Source: Hymenobacter aerilatus (GTDB lineage Bacteria; Bacteroidota; Bacteroidia; Cytophagales; Hymenobacteraceae). From it: 64,000 bases of DNA. Positions within the stretch are counted from its first letter, which is position 1, and the number at the start of each line of letters is the position of its first letter. Location: positions 4,072,501-4,136,500 of the forward strand of contig NZ_CP095053.1 in assembly GCF_022921095.1 (NCBI RefSeq), in the 5' to 3' direction. The translations under genes were made by a program, and so were the position numbers. A model generated the notes under the pieces. That model was given only the letters and a program-made list of their open reading frames with translations. It searched no databases and had not been told where the DNA came from. Positions 1-9,187 of the stretch are shown here, piece by piece.

Positions 1-1068
1 ATCCAGGAACCGAAGCACGCGCTCTAGGGGGTTGTTGGTAAACAGGTCGGAGAAGATGCGACTAGTGGCTTCGCCGCGGCGCTGCATAATGTCGAGCAGC
101 AGGGTATCGAACCAGTGAAACTGCCACCGGTCGCCGGTGGGGTCGTGGGGCGGGGCGCCTGTTTCGGCCAGGGCCGCCACCAACCGGGCCGTGTGCGCCT
201 GAATGCGCTGGAAAGCATAGCCAGTACTGGGCTTGGCCCGCCCCGCGCGCGTACCCAGGTTGATGATGCGTGCACCGGCCCGCGCTGGTAGCGGATGGTC
301 GGTCATTGGAATGGCGCCTATCTCTTCGGCTTCAATCTGGAAGCTCTCTACCCCCAGCGTATCGCGCAGGTAAGCACGCATGGCTTCTTCGTACTCGGCT
401 TTGGGTAGGATTTCGGCAGAAAACAGCGTGTACTCTACTAGCGCTTTGGTAGTACTAAAGGGCAGCACGTAGATGAAGCGCGCCTCTTGGTGTTGCGCTC
501 CCCGAAAATCCATGAACTCCACCGTAGCTGGGTCGAAGACGGCGCGGTCAGTGGTTACTTCCCACCCTACAAAGTGCTGGAACAAGTAACGGTGCTTATC
601 GGGCCGGCGCGTGAGGGTAGGCGGGCGACTATCGAAAGCGTAGCGAGCCGTGAACTCGCCGGCCGTGGTGGTGGCGTGTACGCCGGTGGGCAACTCCGTG
701 AGGGTTTCTACTCGGCCACGCACCTGTGTCACCTGTGAAGCGGCAGCCAAAGCGGTCCGCGTGAACTGGTAGAAATTCAGCCCCCTAATCATCTTGTAGG
801 TATACTCTTTCAGCGGAAACACCCGGTTCAGCCAAGGGCTACGAAAGGCCAATTGCCGCCACTCGTGGGCCACAATCTCATCGAAGGGGGTAGGCGCAGC
901 CGCCCAGAACGACCACGTGCGGTCATTCTGGTCTTTGGCTTCGGGCTCAATCAGCAATACCCGCTTGCCGCGGAGGCGCGGCTCTTGTGTGATGGCATAG
1001 GCCAGGCTAAGCCCGGCCGCGCCGCCACCCACCAGCATGTAGTCGTAATCAGAACTTTCCAAACGCAA
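1..1068 (-). CDS. crtY: Lycopene beta-cyclase (CrtY type), 3' end beyond window
   Basis: Cyclises the ends of lycopene to beta-ionone rings in carotenoid synthesis. The minus-strand frame is open from about 1068 to the window edge. Near the N-terminus it has a dinucleotide-binding loop (LVGGGAAGLSLA), then a family signature (NDRTWSFW), and near the edge NLGTRAGRAKPSTGY and NNPLERVLRFLD, all typical of CrtY-like cyclases. No ATG lies upstream of the nucleotide loop. The likely start is TTG at 1068 or 1062; the first ATG (1038) would cut into the fold. A GC-rich hairpin (1070-1095) sits directly upstream. The C-terminus is missing because the window ends. Two other carotenoid genes lie near 39-41 kb, so the pathway is split. 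Confidence 0.9.
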   Translation of the reverse strand, partial: MRLESSDYDYMLVGGGAAGLSLAYAITQEPRLRGKRVLLIEPEAKDQNDRTWSFWAAAPTPFDEIVAHEWRQLAFRSPWLNRVFPLKEYTYKMIRGLNFYQFTRTALAAASQVTQVRGRVETLTELPTGVHATTTAGEFTARYAFDSRPPTLTRRPDKHRYLFQHFVGWEVTTDRAVFDPATVEFMDFRGAQHQEARFIYVLPFSTTKALVEYTLFSAEILPKAEYEEAMRAYLRDTLGVESFQIEAEEIGAIPMTDHPLPARAGARIINLGTRAGRAKPSTGYAFQRIQAHTARLVAALAETGAPPHDPTGDRWQFHWFDTLLLDIMQRRGEATSRIFSDLFTNNPLERVLRFLD

Positions 1069-1069
1069 A

Positions 1070-1095
1070 CGGCGGCCGGAGTAGACCGGCCGCCG
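1070..1095 (-). terminator. GC-rich hairpin between the hydrolase and crtY genes
   Basis: A perfect 10-bp inverted repeat with a 6-nt loop. On the minus strand it is followed by TTTGCGTTT, so it could terminate the hydrolase mRNA. It ends 2 nt before the first candidate TTG start of the cyclase, so it could equally block that start in a read-through mRNA. Confidence 0.45.
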
Positions 1096-1123
1096 TTGCA
1101 AGTTAGACTTCCTGACGTAACTA

Positions 1124-1765
1124 CTACGCCATCATGGGGTGCAGCTTGAGGCCACCGGCCAGGTCGCGCACGGCATCGCGCACATCCAGGTCCAGTTCGG
1201 AGCTGAAGTGCTGCCGGCCTGATAAGATGCTCACCTGCGACTGGAGGCGCTCCACCCACAGCTGCTCGTTTTCTTTGTAGCCAGAGGTGTAGGGGTCGTC
1301 GTCGGAAAGTAATACCATCAGCTTGTCCTCCGGAATCAGGGTGCGGGCAGCCTCATAGTCGACGGGGGCGTGCATCCAGTTCAGAATATCCTGCCAGGGG
1401 CTATCTACTGAAAACCAACCGGCTACGCACAGCACGCCACCTATTTTGCGAGGTTTCTCTTCTTCCTTCGCCACGCTGGCCAGGTAGTGCAGAATGGCCA
1501 AACAGCCCACGCTGTGTCCTACCAGAATCACGTTTTCGTTGAGTTGAGCGGGGGGTAGCACTTCGCGCAAATAATCTACGGCACGCTCAATGACAGGCAA
1601 ATCCCAAGCTGGCATGTTTAGCGCCCGCACTTGATAGTTGATGCCATCCTCTTCGGCAGCGGCGGCCAATTGGCTGCCTAACCAAGGATACCAGTCGTTA
1701 TCGGCAGCGCCCGCCCAGCGCGGAACGATGTAAATGGTCTTCGTAGTGGAAGTAGTAGTGGGCAT
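1124..1765 (-). CDS. RBBP9/YdeN-family alpha/beta hydrolase
   Basis: Predicted cytoplasmic serine hydrolase of 213 aa, the usual size for the RBBP9/YdeN family; substrate unknown. The nucleophile elbow GHSVG is at residues 83-87 (Ser85), followed by an acidic DDDP motif and a C-terminal GRQHF that fits the catalytic His. There is no signal peptide. The stop codon lies about 55 bp upstream of the crtY start on the same strand, with a hairpin between, so co-transcription is possible but not certain. The upstream spacer is AT-rich and should hold its promoter. Confidence 0.8.
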   Translation of the reverse strand: MPTTTSTTKTIYIVPRWAGAADNDWYPWLGSQLAAAAEEDGINYQVRALNMPAWDLPVIERAVDYLREVLPPAQLNENVILVGHSVGCLAILHYLASVAKEEEKPRKIGGVLCVAGWFSVDSPWQDILNWMHAPVDYEAARTLIPEDKLMVLLSDDDPYTSGYKENEQLWVERLQSQVSILSGRQHFSSELDLDVRDAVRDLAGGLKLHPMMA

Positions 1766-2062
1766 GGTGGGTAGGATTTGTTTAGAGAATGTATATACTA
1801 CAAAAGCAGTGTAGCTGGATTCCCGCTTTGCAAAAAAGATTCCATTTTTGAAATGAAGCTTACACTATACACACCCTTTTAAAATACCACCACTCATCTT
1901 CGTAACATATCAAAAACACAGTTTTATATGTCTTATAAAGTATTTTATATAATTTTACTCACCATAACCCGCTTTCACCTTCTTGTAAAAACAATAAAAC
2001 CCACCACTTCCTCAGAAGAGAAAATAGCAGGTTTTATCCTATAACGAGAAAATCGCTTCAGC
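1766..2062. other. AT-rich intergenic spacer
   Basis: About 300 bp, far richer in A and T than the flanking genes. It separates the 3' end of the LOG-type gene from the start of the hydrolase gene, both on the minus strand. I see no ORF, RNA gene or convincing hairpin. It probably holds the hydrolase promoter, but no clear TAnnTTTG element stands out. Confidence 0.5.
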
Positions 2063-2926
<864 letters not shown>

Positions 2927-2982
2927 AGCCTGTACTGAAAAAACCATCGGATCGGGCTCACTCGACCGGACGGCAAAGGGGT

Positions 2983-3014
2983 AAAATAAAAACCGCCCGC
3001 ACTGGGGCGGGCGG
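2983..3014 (-). terminator. Rho-independent terminator after the ABC permease gene
   Basis: An 8-bp GC stem (arms 2993-3000 and 3007-3014) with a 6-nt loop. On the minus strand it is followed by TTTTTATTTT. It lies downstream of the permease gene and upstream of the LOG-type gene, so it separates the two transcripts. Confidence 0.85.
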
Positions 3015-3094
3015 CCAAATGTAGGCCCGGCCAAGTTAACAATTTGTTAACAATAGGTAGTGGATTTGTTATGGGTAAGGACACCCGTAGTTGG

Positions 3095-3131
3095 ACGTCA
3101 TGCTTCAACTCCGCTATGCTCAGCATGACGT
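3095..3131. repeat. Diverged copy of the TGTCATCCTGAGC-type inverted repeat
   Basis: A perfect 10-bp inverted repeat (3095-3104 and 3122-3131). Its right arm, read in reverse complement, gives AACGTCATGCTGAGC, close to the core repeated at 46.3, 49.2, 52.0 and 59.3 kb. It is shorter than those copies, has no octamer arms, and lies in the spacer after the permease gene. Confidence 0.5.
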
Positions 3132-3171
3132 TCTTCTACCCTACCCTGCTCTGGGTGCGTACAACGCGCCC

Positions 3172-4434
3172 CTACTTCGCCCGGATGGCAATAACGGGGT
3201 CTAGGTTGGCAGCTAACACGGCGGGAATGATGCCGGCCAGCATGCCAATAACCACCGACACCGTGAGGCCCAACGTGATATTGCCAGCCGATAGGAACAG
3301 CGGCATGGCATCCTGCGGAATGGCCGTTATCAGGAACACCAAGAAAATGCCGGCCCCGCCGCCCAATAGGCACAGAAATACGGCTTCAAACAGAAACTGA
3401 AACAGGATAAAGTAGTTTTTGGCGCCCAGCGACTTCTGAATACCGATGATGTTGGTGCGCTCCTTCACCGACACAAACATGATGTTGGCAATGCCAAAGC
3501 CGCCTACCAGCATGGCAAAACTGCCAATTACCGCTCCCGCTACCCCTATCACCGAAAACAACGACGTAATGGCGTTGGCCAGCATTTCGGGACGGTTCAG
3601 AGAGAAGTTGTCTTCCTGCCGGGGCTTGAGGCCGCGGATGGTGCGCATCAGCCCCTGCACTTCCGATTCGAGGTTGAGCAGGCCGGGGTCGGCGTCTACC
3701 CCCTTCACGCCGATGGTAGGCGTGACGCCCCCACCGCCGCCACTGGCAATAGCGAATATTTTGGTAAACATGCCAAACGGAATCAGGCAGTTGGCGTCGT
3801 TGCTGGGCGTATCGAGCAGCTTCTTGCCTTCCTTCTGCAACACCCCAATCACCGTGAAGGTGAAACCTTTAGCTTTAAACGTTTGCCCCAGGGCCGACCG
3901 ATTGGGAAACAAGTTTTCGGCAATATCAGCACCGATGATGGCCACGCTCCGAGCCGACTCCACCTCCTGGGGCGTGAAGTAGCGCCCCTCGGCTAGCGGC
4001 ACGTCCGACACAACGTAAAAATCATAGCTGACGCCCTCCAGGCTACAGCTCGTCATGCTGTTGCTACCCGCCTTAAAGGTGTTGCCGCTGGTGTTGGCAA
4101 AGATGGCTACTCCTTTGTTGCTGCTAGGGCTAAGGCTGCGCTGCAAGGCCCGAAACTCGCGCACGGTGGGCACGGGGCGGTTGAAATATTTCCACCACGG
4201 GGTGCCCGGCCCAAAAGACCACGGCCACTTATTTACATAAATCACCTTATCGCCCACAAAGCTCATGCTCTGGCGCACGTTGGCCTCCAGCGAATCCACC
4301 ACCGCAAACACTGAGATAATGGAGAAGATACCTACTGTAACACCCAGCAGCGACAGAACAGTGCGCAGCAAATTCCCCTTCAGGGCATCCCACGCAAAAC
4401 GGAAACTCTCGAAGGTCAGACGCAGGGCTTTCAT
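3172..4434 (-). CDS. MacB/FtsX-type ABC transporter permease
   Basis: Inner-membrane permease of 420 aa. Layout: an N-terminal transmembrane helix around residues 20-42 (RTVLSLLGVTVGIFSI), a large extracytoplasmic MacB-like domain, then three C-terminal helices in the FtsX fold containing the typical KERTNIIGIQKSLGA loop. Such permeases work by mechanotransmission with a separate ATPase and often export peptides, lipoproteins or drugs. No ATPase gene is adjacent here, so the partner is encoded elsewhere. The start ATG is followed by a short amphipathic N-terminus usual for the family. A terminator lies at 2983-3014. Confidence 0.87.
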   Translation of the reverse strand: MKALRLTFESFRFAWDALKGNLLRTVLSLLGVTVGIFSIISVFAVVDSLEANVRQSMSFVGDKVIYVNKWPWSFGPGTPWWKYFNRPVPTVREFRALQRSLSPSSNKGVAIFANTSGNTFKAGSNSMTSCSLEGVSYDFYVVSDVPLAEGRYFTPQEVESARSVAIIGADIAENLFPNRSALGQTFKAKGFTFTVIGVLQKEGKKLLDTPSNDANCLIPFGMFTKIFAIASGGGGGVTPTIGVKGVDADPGLLNLESEVQGLMRTIRGLKPRQEDNFSLNRPEMLANAITSLFSVIGVAGAVIGSFAMLVGGFGIANIMFVSVKERTNIIGIQKSLGAKNYFILFQFLFEAVFLCLLGGGAGIFLVFLITAIPQDAMPLFLSAGNITLGLTVSVVIGMLAGIIPAVLAANLDPVIAIRAK

Positions 4435-4602
4435 GGGATAAAAGTAGAGTAGGAGGCAATAAAAAATAAAGATGGGTCCAAGGAATGAATTTATTGCACA
4501 AAGTAGCCCACGTGCGTGTTGATTATAGTGCAGCTCAACTGGCCGCAGCCAGAAAAGCCGAAGCCTTTCTCACTGAGCTACTGCTTATCCGGCGAATTTA
4601 TG

Positions 4603-4610
4603 TACTTTTG
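4603..4610 (+). promoter_or_regulatory. Bacteroidota -7 element upstream of queA
   Basis: TACTTTTG matches TAnnTTTG, the -7 consensus of the primary Bacteroidota sigma factor. It lies 47 nt before the queA start codon. I see no convincing -33 TTG. Confidence 0.5.
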
Positions 4611-4657
4611 CCGGCTCAAATTTTCGTTACTTCCCCTACTATTGCCCATACCTGCCC

Positions 4658-5707
4658 ATGAAACTTTCTGAGTTCAAGTTTGATCTGCCCGAAAACCTGG
4701 TGGCGCAGCATCCGGCCAAAAACCGCGACGAGTCGCGCCTGATGGTGCTACACCGCGACAGTGGCAAGATTGAGCACCGCGTTTTCAAGGATATTATCGA
4801 GTATTTCGACGAGGGCGACGTATTTGTACTCAACGACACCAAAGTATTTCCGGCACGCCTATATGGCAACAAGGAAAAGACGGGTGCCAAAATAGAGGTG
4901 TTCCTACTGCGCGAGCTGAACCAGGAAATTCACCTGTGGGACGTGCTGGTGGACCCCGCCCGCAAAATCCGGGTAGGCAACAAGCTGTACTTCGGCGAGT
5001 CTGACATGGTGGCCGAGGTGATTGACAACACCACTTCGCGTGGCCGCACCATCAAGTTTCTGTTTGATGGCTCCGATGAGGAATTCTACAAAGCCCTGCA
5101 CGACCTAGGCGAGACGCCCCTACCCCGCGAAATCATCACGCGCGACGCCGATGCCCAGGACAAGGACCGTTACCAGACCATCTATGCCAAGCACACGGGT
5201 GCCGTGGCTGCTCCGTCGGCGGGTTTGCACTTCACCCGCGAGGTGCTGAAGCGTCTGGAAATCAAAGGCATCGACACGGCGGCCGTAACGCTGCACGTGG
5301 GCCTGGGCACCTTTCGCCCCGTAGATGTGGAAGACCTGACCAAGCACAAGATGGATTCGGAGAATTTCATCGTGCCGCAGGAGGCTGCTACTATTGTGAA
5401 CAAGGCGCTGGATGCTAAGAAGCGAGTGTGCTCGGTAGGTACTACCACCATGCGGGCACTGGAGTCGTCGGTGTCGGCGCACGCTCGTCTGAAGGCCAAC
5501 GAGGGCTGGACCGACCGCTTCATCTTCCCTCCCTACGAGTTTAAGATTGCTACCTCGCTGCTGACCAACTTCCACACGCCGGAAAGCACGCTGATGATGA
5601 TGGCTTCGGCCTTTGCTGGCCACGAGTTTCTGATTGAGGCCTACCAAACGGCTATCAAAGAGAAATACAAGTTCTTCAGCTACGGCGACGCCATGCTGAT
5701 TCTGTAA
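4658..5707 (+). CDS. queA: S-adenosylmethionine:tRNA ribosyltransferase-isomerase QueA
   Basis: Transfers the ribosyl part of SAM to preQ1 in tRNA, giving epoxyqueuosine for the wobble position of GUN-anticodon tRNAs. At 349 aa it is close to the usual length of about 350. The N-terminus (SEFKFDLPENLVAQHP), the FVLNDTKVFPARL segment and the AGLHFT and HVGLGTFRPV motifs are characteristic. The ATG start agrees with the conserved N-terminus. It is a single-gene unit: a -7 element lies 47 nt upstream, and a long perfect hairpin terminator follows at 5772-5816. Confidence 0.96.
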   Translation: MKLSEFKFDLPENLVAQHPAKNRDESRLMVLHRDSGKIEHRVFKDIIEYFDEGDVFVLNDTKVFPARLYGNKEKTGAKIEVFLLRELNQEIHLWDVLVDPARKIRVGNKLYFGESDMVAEVIDNTTSRGRTIKFLFDGSDEEFYKALHDLGETPLPREIITRDADAQDKDRYQTIYAKHTGAVAAPSAGLHFTREVLKRLEIKGIDTAAVTLHVGLGTFRPVDVEDLTKHKMDSENFIVPQEAATIVNKALDAKKRVCSVGTTTMRALESSVSAHARLKANEGWTDRFIFPPYEFKIATSLLTNFHTPESTLMMMASAFAGHEFLIEAYQTAIKEKYKFFSYGDAMLIL

Positions 5708-5771
5708 GTGGGTCATCGTAGGTTCAAGATTTCAGACTTATTGTTCTGATTCCTTAACCCGACTTATATTC

Positions 5772-5816
5772 CGCCTGTCATCTTTCGCTCCGAAAGATGA
5801 CAGGCGTTTTTTATTT
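5772..5816 (+). terminator. Long hairpin terminator after queA
   Basis: A perfect 16-bp stem (5772-5787 and 5791-5806) with a 3-nt loop, followed by TTTTTTATTTT. Its arms begin with CTGTCATC, the same bases that open the dispersed TGTCATCCTGAGC repeat core, so it may derive from that family. Confidence 0.93.
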
Positions 5817-5835
5817 TCGCTACCCTACCTCTTCC

Positions 5836-6567
5836 ATGCCCGACGATAACCAAGACCCCAAGACCCAAAGCAACCAAGACTTACGCGAAACACCCCGATT
5901 TGCTATCCTCGTGGCGGGTGGTAGCGGCACGCGCATGGGCGCTGCTAAGCCTAAGCAGTTTCTGGATTTGCTGGGCGAGCCGGTGCTGTTGCACACGTTG
6001 CGCCGATTCTCGGAAACACCATTGCGGGTGCAGCAGTGCGTGGTGGTGCTGCCCGCCGAGCAATTCTCTACCTGGCACCAGCTCTGCGCCGAACACCGGG
6101 TGCAACTGCCCCACGCCGTAGTGGCGGGCGGCGCTACTCGCTGGGCTTCGGTGCGCAACGGCTTGGCCTACCTCGCCGACCAGAGCAGTGGTACCGTAGC
6201 TGTGCATGATGGTGTGCGGCCCTTGGTGCCGGCCTCGGTGATTGAAGAGTGCTTTGCTACAGCCGAGGCGCATGGCACCGCCGTGGCCGCCGTAGTACCC
6301 AAAGACTCGGTGCGCAACTTATCGCAGCAGGGCTCTTATGCCTTGGACCGTGCCCGTCTGCGCCTCGTACAAACGCCGCAGTGCTTTGAATTAGAGCTGT
6401 TGCGTCGTGCCTACCAGCTTCCCGAGCTGCCTACCTTCACCGACGATGCCAGCGTGGTAGAGGATTTGCACCCCATCCAACTCGTGTCCGGCGACTACCG
6501 CAACCTCAAGATTACGACCCCCGAGGACTTACTATTGGCCGAAGCCATTCTGCGCAGCACTACGTAA
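5836..6567 (+). CDS. ispD: 2-C-methyl-D-erythritol 4-phosphate cytidylyltransferase IspD
   Basis: Third step of the MEP isoprenoid pathway: MEP + CTP to CDP-ME + PPi, which also feeds carotenoid synthesis. It has 243 aa. The nucleotide-binding loop LVAGGSGTRMG is at residues 25-35, followed by AKPKQF, then VHDGVRPLV in the middle and TDDASVVE near the C-terminus. I chose the ATG at 5836; an in-frame ATG at 5797 lies inside the queA terminator stem. The first 20 residues are a polar extension before the catalytic fold. It stands alone between queA and the cytochrome gene. Confidence 0.94.
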   Translation: MPDDNQDPKTQSNQDLRETPRFAILVAGGSGTRMGAAKPKQFLDLLGEPVLLHTLRRFSETPLRVQQCVVVLPAEQFSTWHQLCAEHRVQLPHAVVAGGATRWASVRNGLAYLADQSSGTVAVHDGVRPLVPASVIEECFATAEAHGTAVAAVVPKDSVRNLSQQGSYALDRARLRLVQTPQCFELELLRRAYQLPELPTFTDDASVVEDLHPIQLVSGDYRNLKITTPEDLLLAEAILRSTT

Positions 6568-6703
6568 GTGGAGGCACCATCATTCTATGTCTCGTCGTTG
6601 CTGAACTGATGCTGTTTGTCCGAACGGCGCAGACGTAGCGCTCAACGCTGATGCACAAAATGCTGTGCCTCTATGCCGTATACAGTCTCAACCGTTCTCC
6701 GCC

Positions 6704-7387
6704 ATGAAAAAGCTGCGCGAAAAACATCCGTTGGCTATCCGCTGGTTTCACTGGATCAACTTTCCGGTGCTGGCCGTGATGATGTGGAGCGGTCTGCTCA
6801 TTTACTGGGCCAACGACGTATACCGCATTGGTTGGGGTGATACGACCGTATTCAAGTTTTTCCCGCAGTCGTTTTATGAGGCGCTGCACGTGCCATTTCA
6901 GCTGGCGAAGGGCATGGCCTGGCACTTTGTGGTGATGTGGTTGTTTGTGCTGAACGGCATTGCCTACGTGCTTTACACGCTGATTTCGGGGGAGTGGCGC
7001 TACCTAGTGCCAGGCCGCCATGCCCTGCGCGAGGCGTGGCAAGTGGTGCTGCACGATTTGGGCATCCGCAAGGCACCGCTGCCCGCACGCAAATACAACG
7101 CCGCCCAGCAAATTGCCTACTCTGCCGTGGTGCTGATGGGGGTAGGCTCGGCCCTCACAGGCTTTGCTATTTACAAGCCCACTCAACTGGCCGGACTTAC
7201 TACCCTGCTGGGTGGCTACGAGTGGGCGCGGGCCGAGCACTTTATCCTGACGCTGGGCTACGTATTGTTCTTTGTAGTGCATGTGGCGCAGGTAGTACGG
7301 GCCGGCTGGAACAACTTCCGCTCGATGGTAGCTGGCTTTGAATTGGTAGACACACCCGCTTCTTCCTCCAACTCTACCCGCCCATGA
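6704..7387 (+). CDS. Cytochrome b561-family membrane protein
   Basis: Di-haem b-type cytochrome of 227 aa with about four transmembrane helices. Candidate haem-ligand histidines lie in RWFHWINF near the N-terminus, in the AWHFVVMW helix and in the HFILTLGY...VVHVAQV region. Its stop overlaps the ATG of the next gene (ATGA), so it is almost certainly translated together with the molybdopterin oxidoreductase and probably exchanges electrons with it. This parallels MsrQ with MsrP, although this protein belongs to the b561/hydrogenase-cytochrome type. The start at 6704 (MKKLREKHP) is preferred over 6665 because it places the first helix conventionally. Confidence 0.85.
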   Translation: MKKLREKHPLAIRWFHWINFPVLAVMMWSGLLIYWANDVYRIGWGDTTVFKFFPQSFYEALHVPFQLAKGMAWHFVVMWLFVLNGIAYVLYTLISGEWRYLVPGRHALREAWQVVLHDLGIRKAPLPARKYNAAQQIAYSAVVLMGVGSALTGFAIYKPTQLAGLTTLLGGYEWARAEHFILTLGYVLFFVVHVAQVVRAGWNNFRSMVAGFELVDTPASSSNSTRP

Positions 7388-8160
7388 GCACTCCTCAACG
7401 CCCTACCCCCGACGACGCTGTAGAGCAGGAAGCGTCCCGACGCTCCCGCCGGGCTTTCCTGACGGCGGGCTTAGCCTCACTGGCTGCGCTGGGCGGCTGG
7501 CGCTGGCTTGCAACGCGCCCCACCGACGACGGTGCCCTGTGGCCCCTACGCAGCGTGCTGGACGCGAACGGTAAGATTTCCAGAGAGTTTCTGAGCAATG
7601 CCGATTTGGCGCCGGTGTTTCCGCGCAGCCGCGCCAAAGCGCCCCGTGTGAATGGCAAGCTAGGGCTGAAAAGTCCGCTGGACGCGGCGGCGTGGCAACT
7701 ACAGGTGCAGGGCCTGGGCCCCAATGGTCCTACCCCGGTACGCACGTTTTCGCTGGCTGACATCCGGGCCCTACCCCGCGTGGAGATGACCACCGAACTG
7801 AAGTGCATTGAGGGCTGGAGCGTGGTGGTGCACTGGGTCGGGGCGCGCTTCTCTGATTTCGTGACGCACTACCAGTTGGCCTCAGCCACCGACTTGGCGC
7901 CCTACGTACACCTCGTGACGCCCGACCAACAATACTACGTGGGCCTAGACATGCAGAGCGCGCTGCACCCCCAAACCCTGCTGTGCTACGAGATGAATGG
8001 CCAGCCACTAACGTCGGAGCACGGCGCCCCCCTGCGCTTAGTAACGCCGCTAAAGTACGGCATCAAGCACATCAAGCGCATCGGCAGCATTGCTTTTACG
8101 GCTCAACGACCAGCCGATTATTGGGCGCAGCGCGGCTACGATTGGTACTCAGGCCTGTAG
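7384..8160 (+). CDS. Molybdopterin-dependent oxidoreductase, sulfite-oxidase/MsrP-like, Tat-exported
   Basis: Periplasmic molybdoenzyme of 258 aa with the sulfite-oxidase molybdopterin fold. The N-terminus carries a twin-arginine-like motif SRRAFL (21-26) followed by a hydrophobic stretch, which fits Tat export; tatC is in this window. Cys141 in ELKCIEGW is the expected Mo ligand. The protein is short and lacks the dimerisation domain of full sulfite oxidases, like MsrP. It overlaps the upstream cytochrome by 4 nt, giving a two-gene electron-transfer unit. Substrate is unknown: methionine sulfoxide, sulfite and other S- or N-oxides are possible. Confidence 0.86.
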   Translation: MSTPQRPTPDDAVEQEASRRSRRAFLTAGLASLAALGGWRWLATRPTDDGALWPLRSVLDANGKISREFLSNADLAPVFPRSRAKAPRVNGKLGLKSPLDAAAWQLQVQGLGPNGPTPVRTFSLADIRALPRVEMTTELKCIEGWSVVVHWVGARFSDFVTHYQLASATDLAPYVHLVTPDQQYYVGLDMQSALHPQTLLCYEMNGQPLTSEHGAPLRLVTPLKYGIKHIKRIGSIAFTAQRPADYWAQRGYDWYSGL

Positions 8161-8243
8161 AAGCCCGACCGTAGCAAACGGCGTCCATTTTACCCGACTA
8201 GCTTAAACCAAACTACCACCCCGGAGGGCGCGTATAGCAGGGC

Positions 8244-8858
8244 ATGGCTCTCCCTACCCTCCTCCCAGTCTACCGCCGTTTGCTGCCGCTGCTCATGGCA
8301 GGTGGCTGCACGTTGCTGCTGCATGCTTGCTCGCCGGGTGCCAACAGCGACGACCCCGTAGCCGCCGCTCTAGCACAAAACGAAAAGCGCATCGACGACC
8401 TCGACATCACTAAAAAGCAAAAACAGGATGCCACGTTTATGGTGAATGCCGCAGCCGATGGCATTCTCAACCAGCAACTAGCCACCGTGGCCCTGCAACG
8501 CGCCGCTACCCCCAGCGTGCGCAACCTGGCCCAGAACCTGCTCAATCAGTACATCAAAATGACTGGGGAACTGAAAACGCTGGCCGGTCGGAAGGGCATT
8601 ACGCTACCCGAAGCATTAGGGGCCGAACGCCAGGAAGTGTACAAGAACCTGTCGGCTCTTACGGGCACGACCTTCGACAAAAAATATAGTGCGGCGATAG
8701 TCGATGGCCAAAAGAAAGCCGTAGACTCCTTCAAAGACCTCAGCGAGGACGCCTACGATGGCGACATCCGCGGGTTTGCCGCCAAATATTTACCTGTGTT
8801 GCAGCAGCAAGTGGCTCAGGCCCAGCAAGTGCAAGACGAGGTTGAAAAACTGCCTTAA
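8244..8858 (+). CDS. DUF4142 lipoprotein, copy 1
   Basis: Exported lipoprotein of 204 aa. The signal peptide ends with a lipobox around LLHAC, followed by a charged linker and a DUF4142 domain (FMVNAAADGILNQQL, then paired helices ending in KYLPVLQQQVAQAQ). DUF4142 is predicted to be a ferritin-like four-helix bundle; its biochemical role is not established. It is the first of four paralogues within 3.1 kb, and copies 1-3 run in one direction with gaps of only 36-51 bp around a small lipoprotein gene. This copy lacks the acidic pre-domain of copy 2. Confidence 0.86.
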   Translation: MALPTLLPVYRRLLPLLMAGGCTLLLHACSPGANSDDPVAAALAQNEKRIDDLDITKKQKQDATFMVNAAADGILNQQLATVALQRAATPSVRNLAQNLLNQYIKMTGELKTLAGRKGITLPEALGAERQEVYKNLSALTGTTFDKKYSAAIVDGQKKAVDSFKDLSEDAYDGDIRGFAAKYLPVLQQQVAQAQQVQDEVEKLP

Positions 8859-8908
8859 CACTACTCTCCCCTCCGCTCTTTTCCACACCATTTCACTTTT
8901 CTTTTCTG

Positions 8909-9151
8909 ATGACGTATCGTATTCTGACCGGCCTGACTCTGGCCGCCGCTCTATCCCTCTCGGCTTGCAGCAACGCCGAAAAACGCACTGATGGCACCGC
9001 CGGCGAAGCGGTAAGTGACATTGATAAGGCTGCTGAAGAAGGCGGCGTGCAGGCCGATGCTGTAGTAATCGACAATAACGCTGGTCCTACCGTTACACCC
9101 TCCGCCGCCGACTCAGCCGCGCTGGATAAGAGCGCTACTACTCAGCCTTAA
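8909..9151 (+). CDS. Small lipoprotein in the DUF4142 cluster
   Basis: A lipoprotein of 80 aa with signal peptide and lipobox (LSLSAC), followed by about 60 polar, Ala/Asp/Thr-rich residues with no recognisable domain, likely disordered. It sits between DUF4142 copies 1 and 2 with short gaps on both sides and is probably co-transcribed with them. The mature part resembles the low-complexity linkers that precede the DUF4142 domains in copies 2 and 3, so it could be a degenerate or domain-less paralogue; that is inference only. Confidence 0.72.
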   Translation: MTYRILTGLTLAAALSLSACSNAEKRTDGTAGEAVSDIDKAAEEGGVQADAVVIDNNAGPTVTPSAADSAALDKSATTQP

Positions 9152-9187
9152 GCTCCTCTTTCCCCTCCACCCTATCCTTTCTTTCTG

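Noticed and set aside
2927..3034. N-terminal extension of the LOG-type gene
   Set aside because: The extra codons pass through a strong terminator stem at 2983-3014; the protein start at 2926 fits better.
5120..5716. 198-codon frame antisense to queA
   Set aside because: A shadow of queA, with His/Arg/Val-rich translation typical of antisense frames.
7395..7808. 137-codon frame antisense to the molybdopterin oxidoreductase
   Set aside because: A shadow of a gene with a clear Tat motif and Mo-ligand cysteine.
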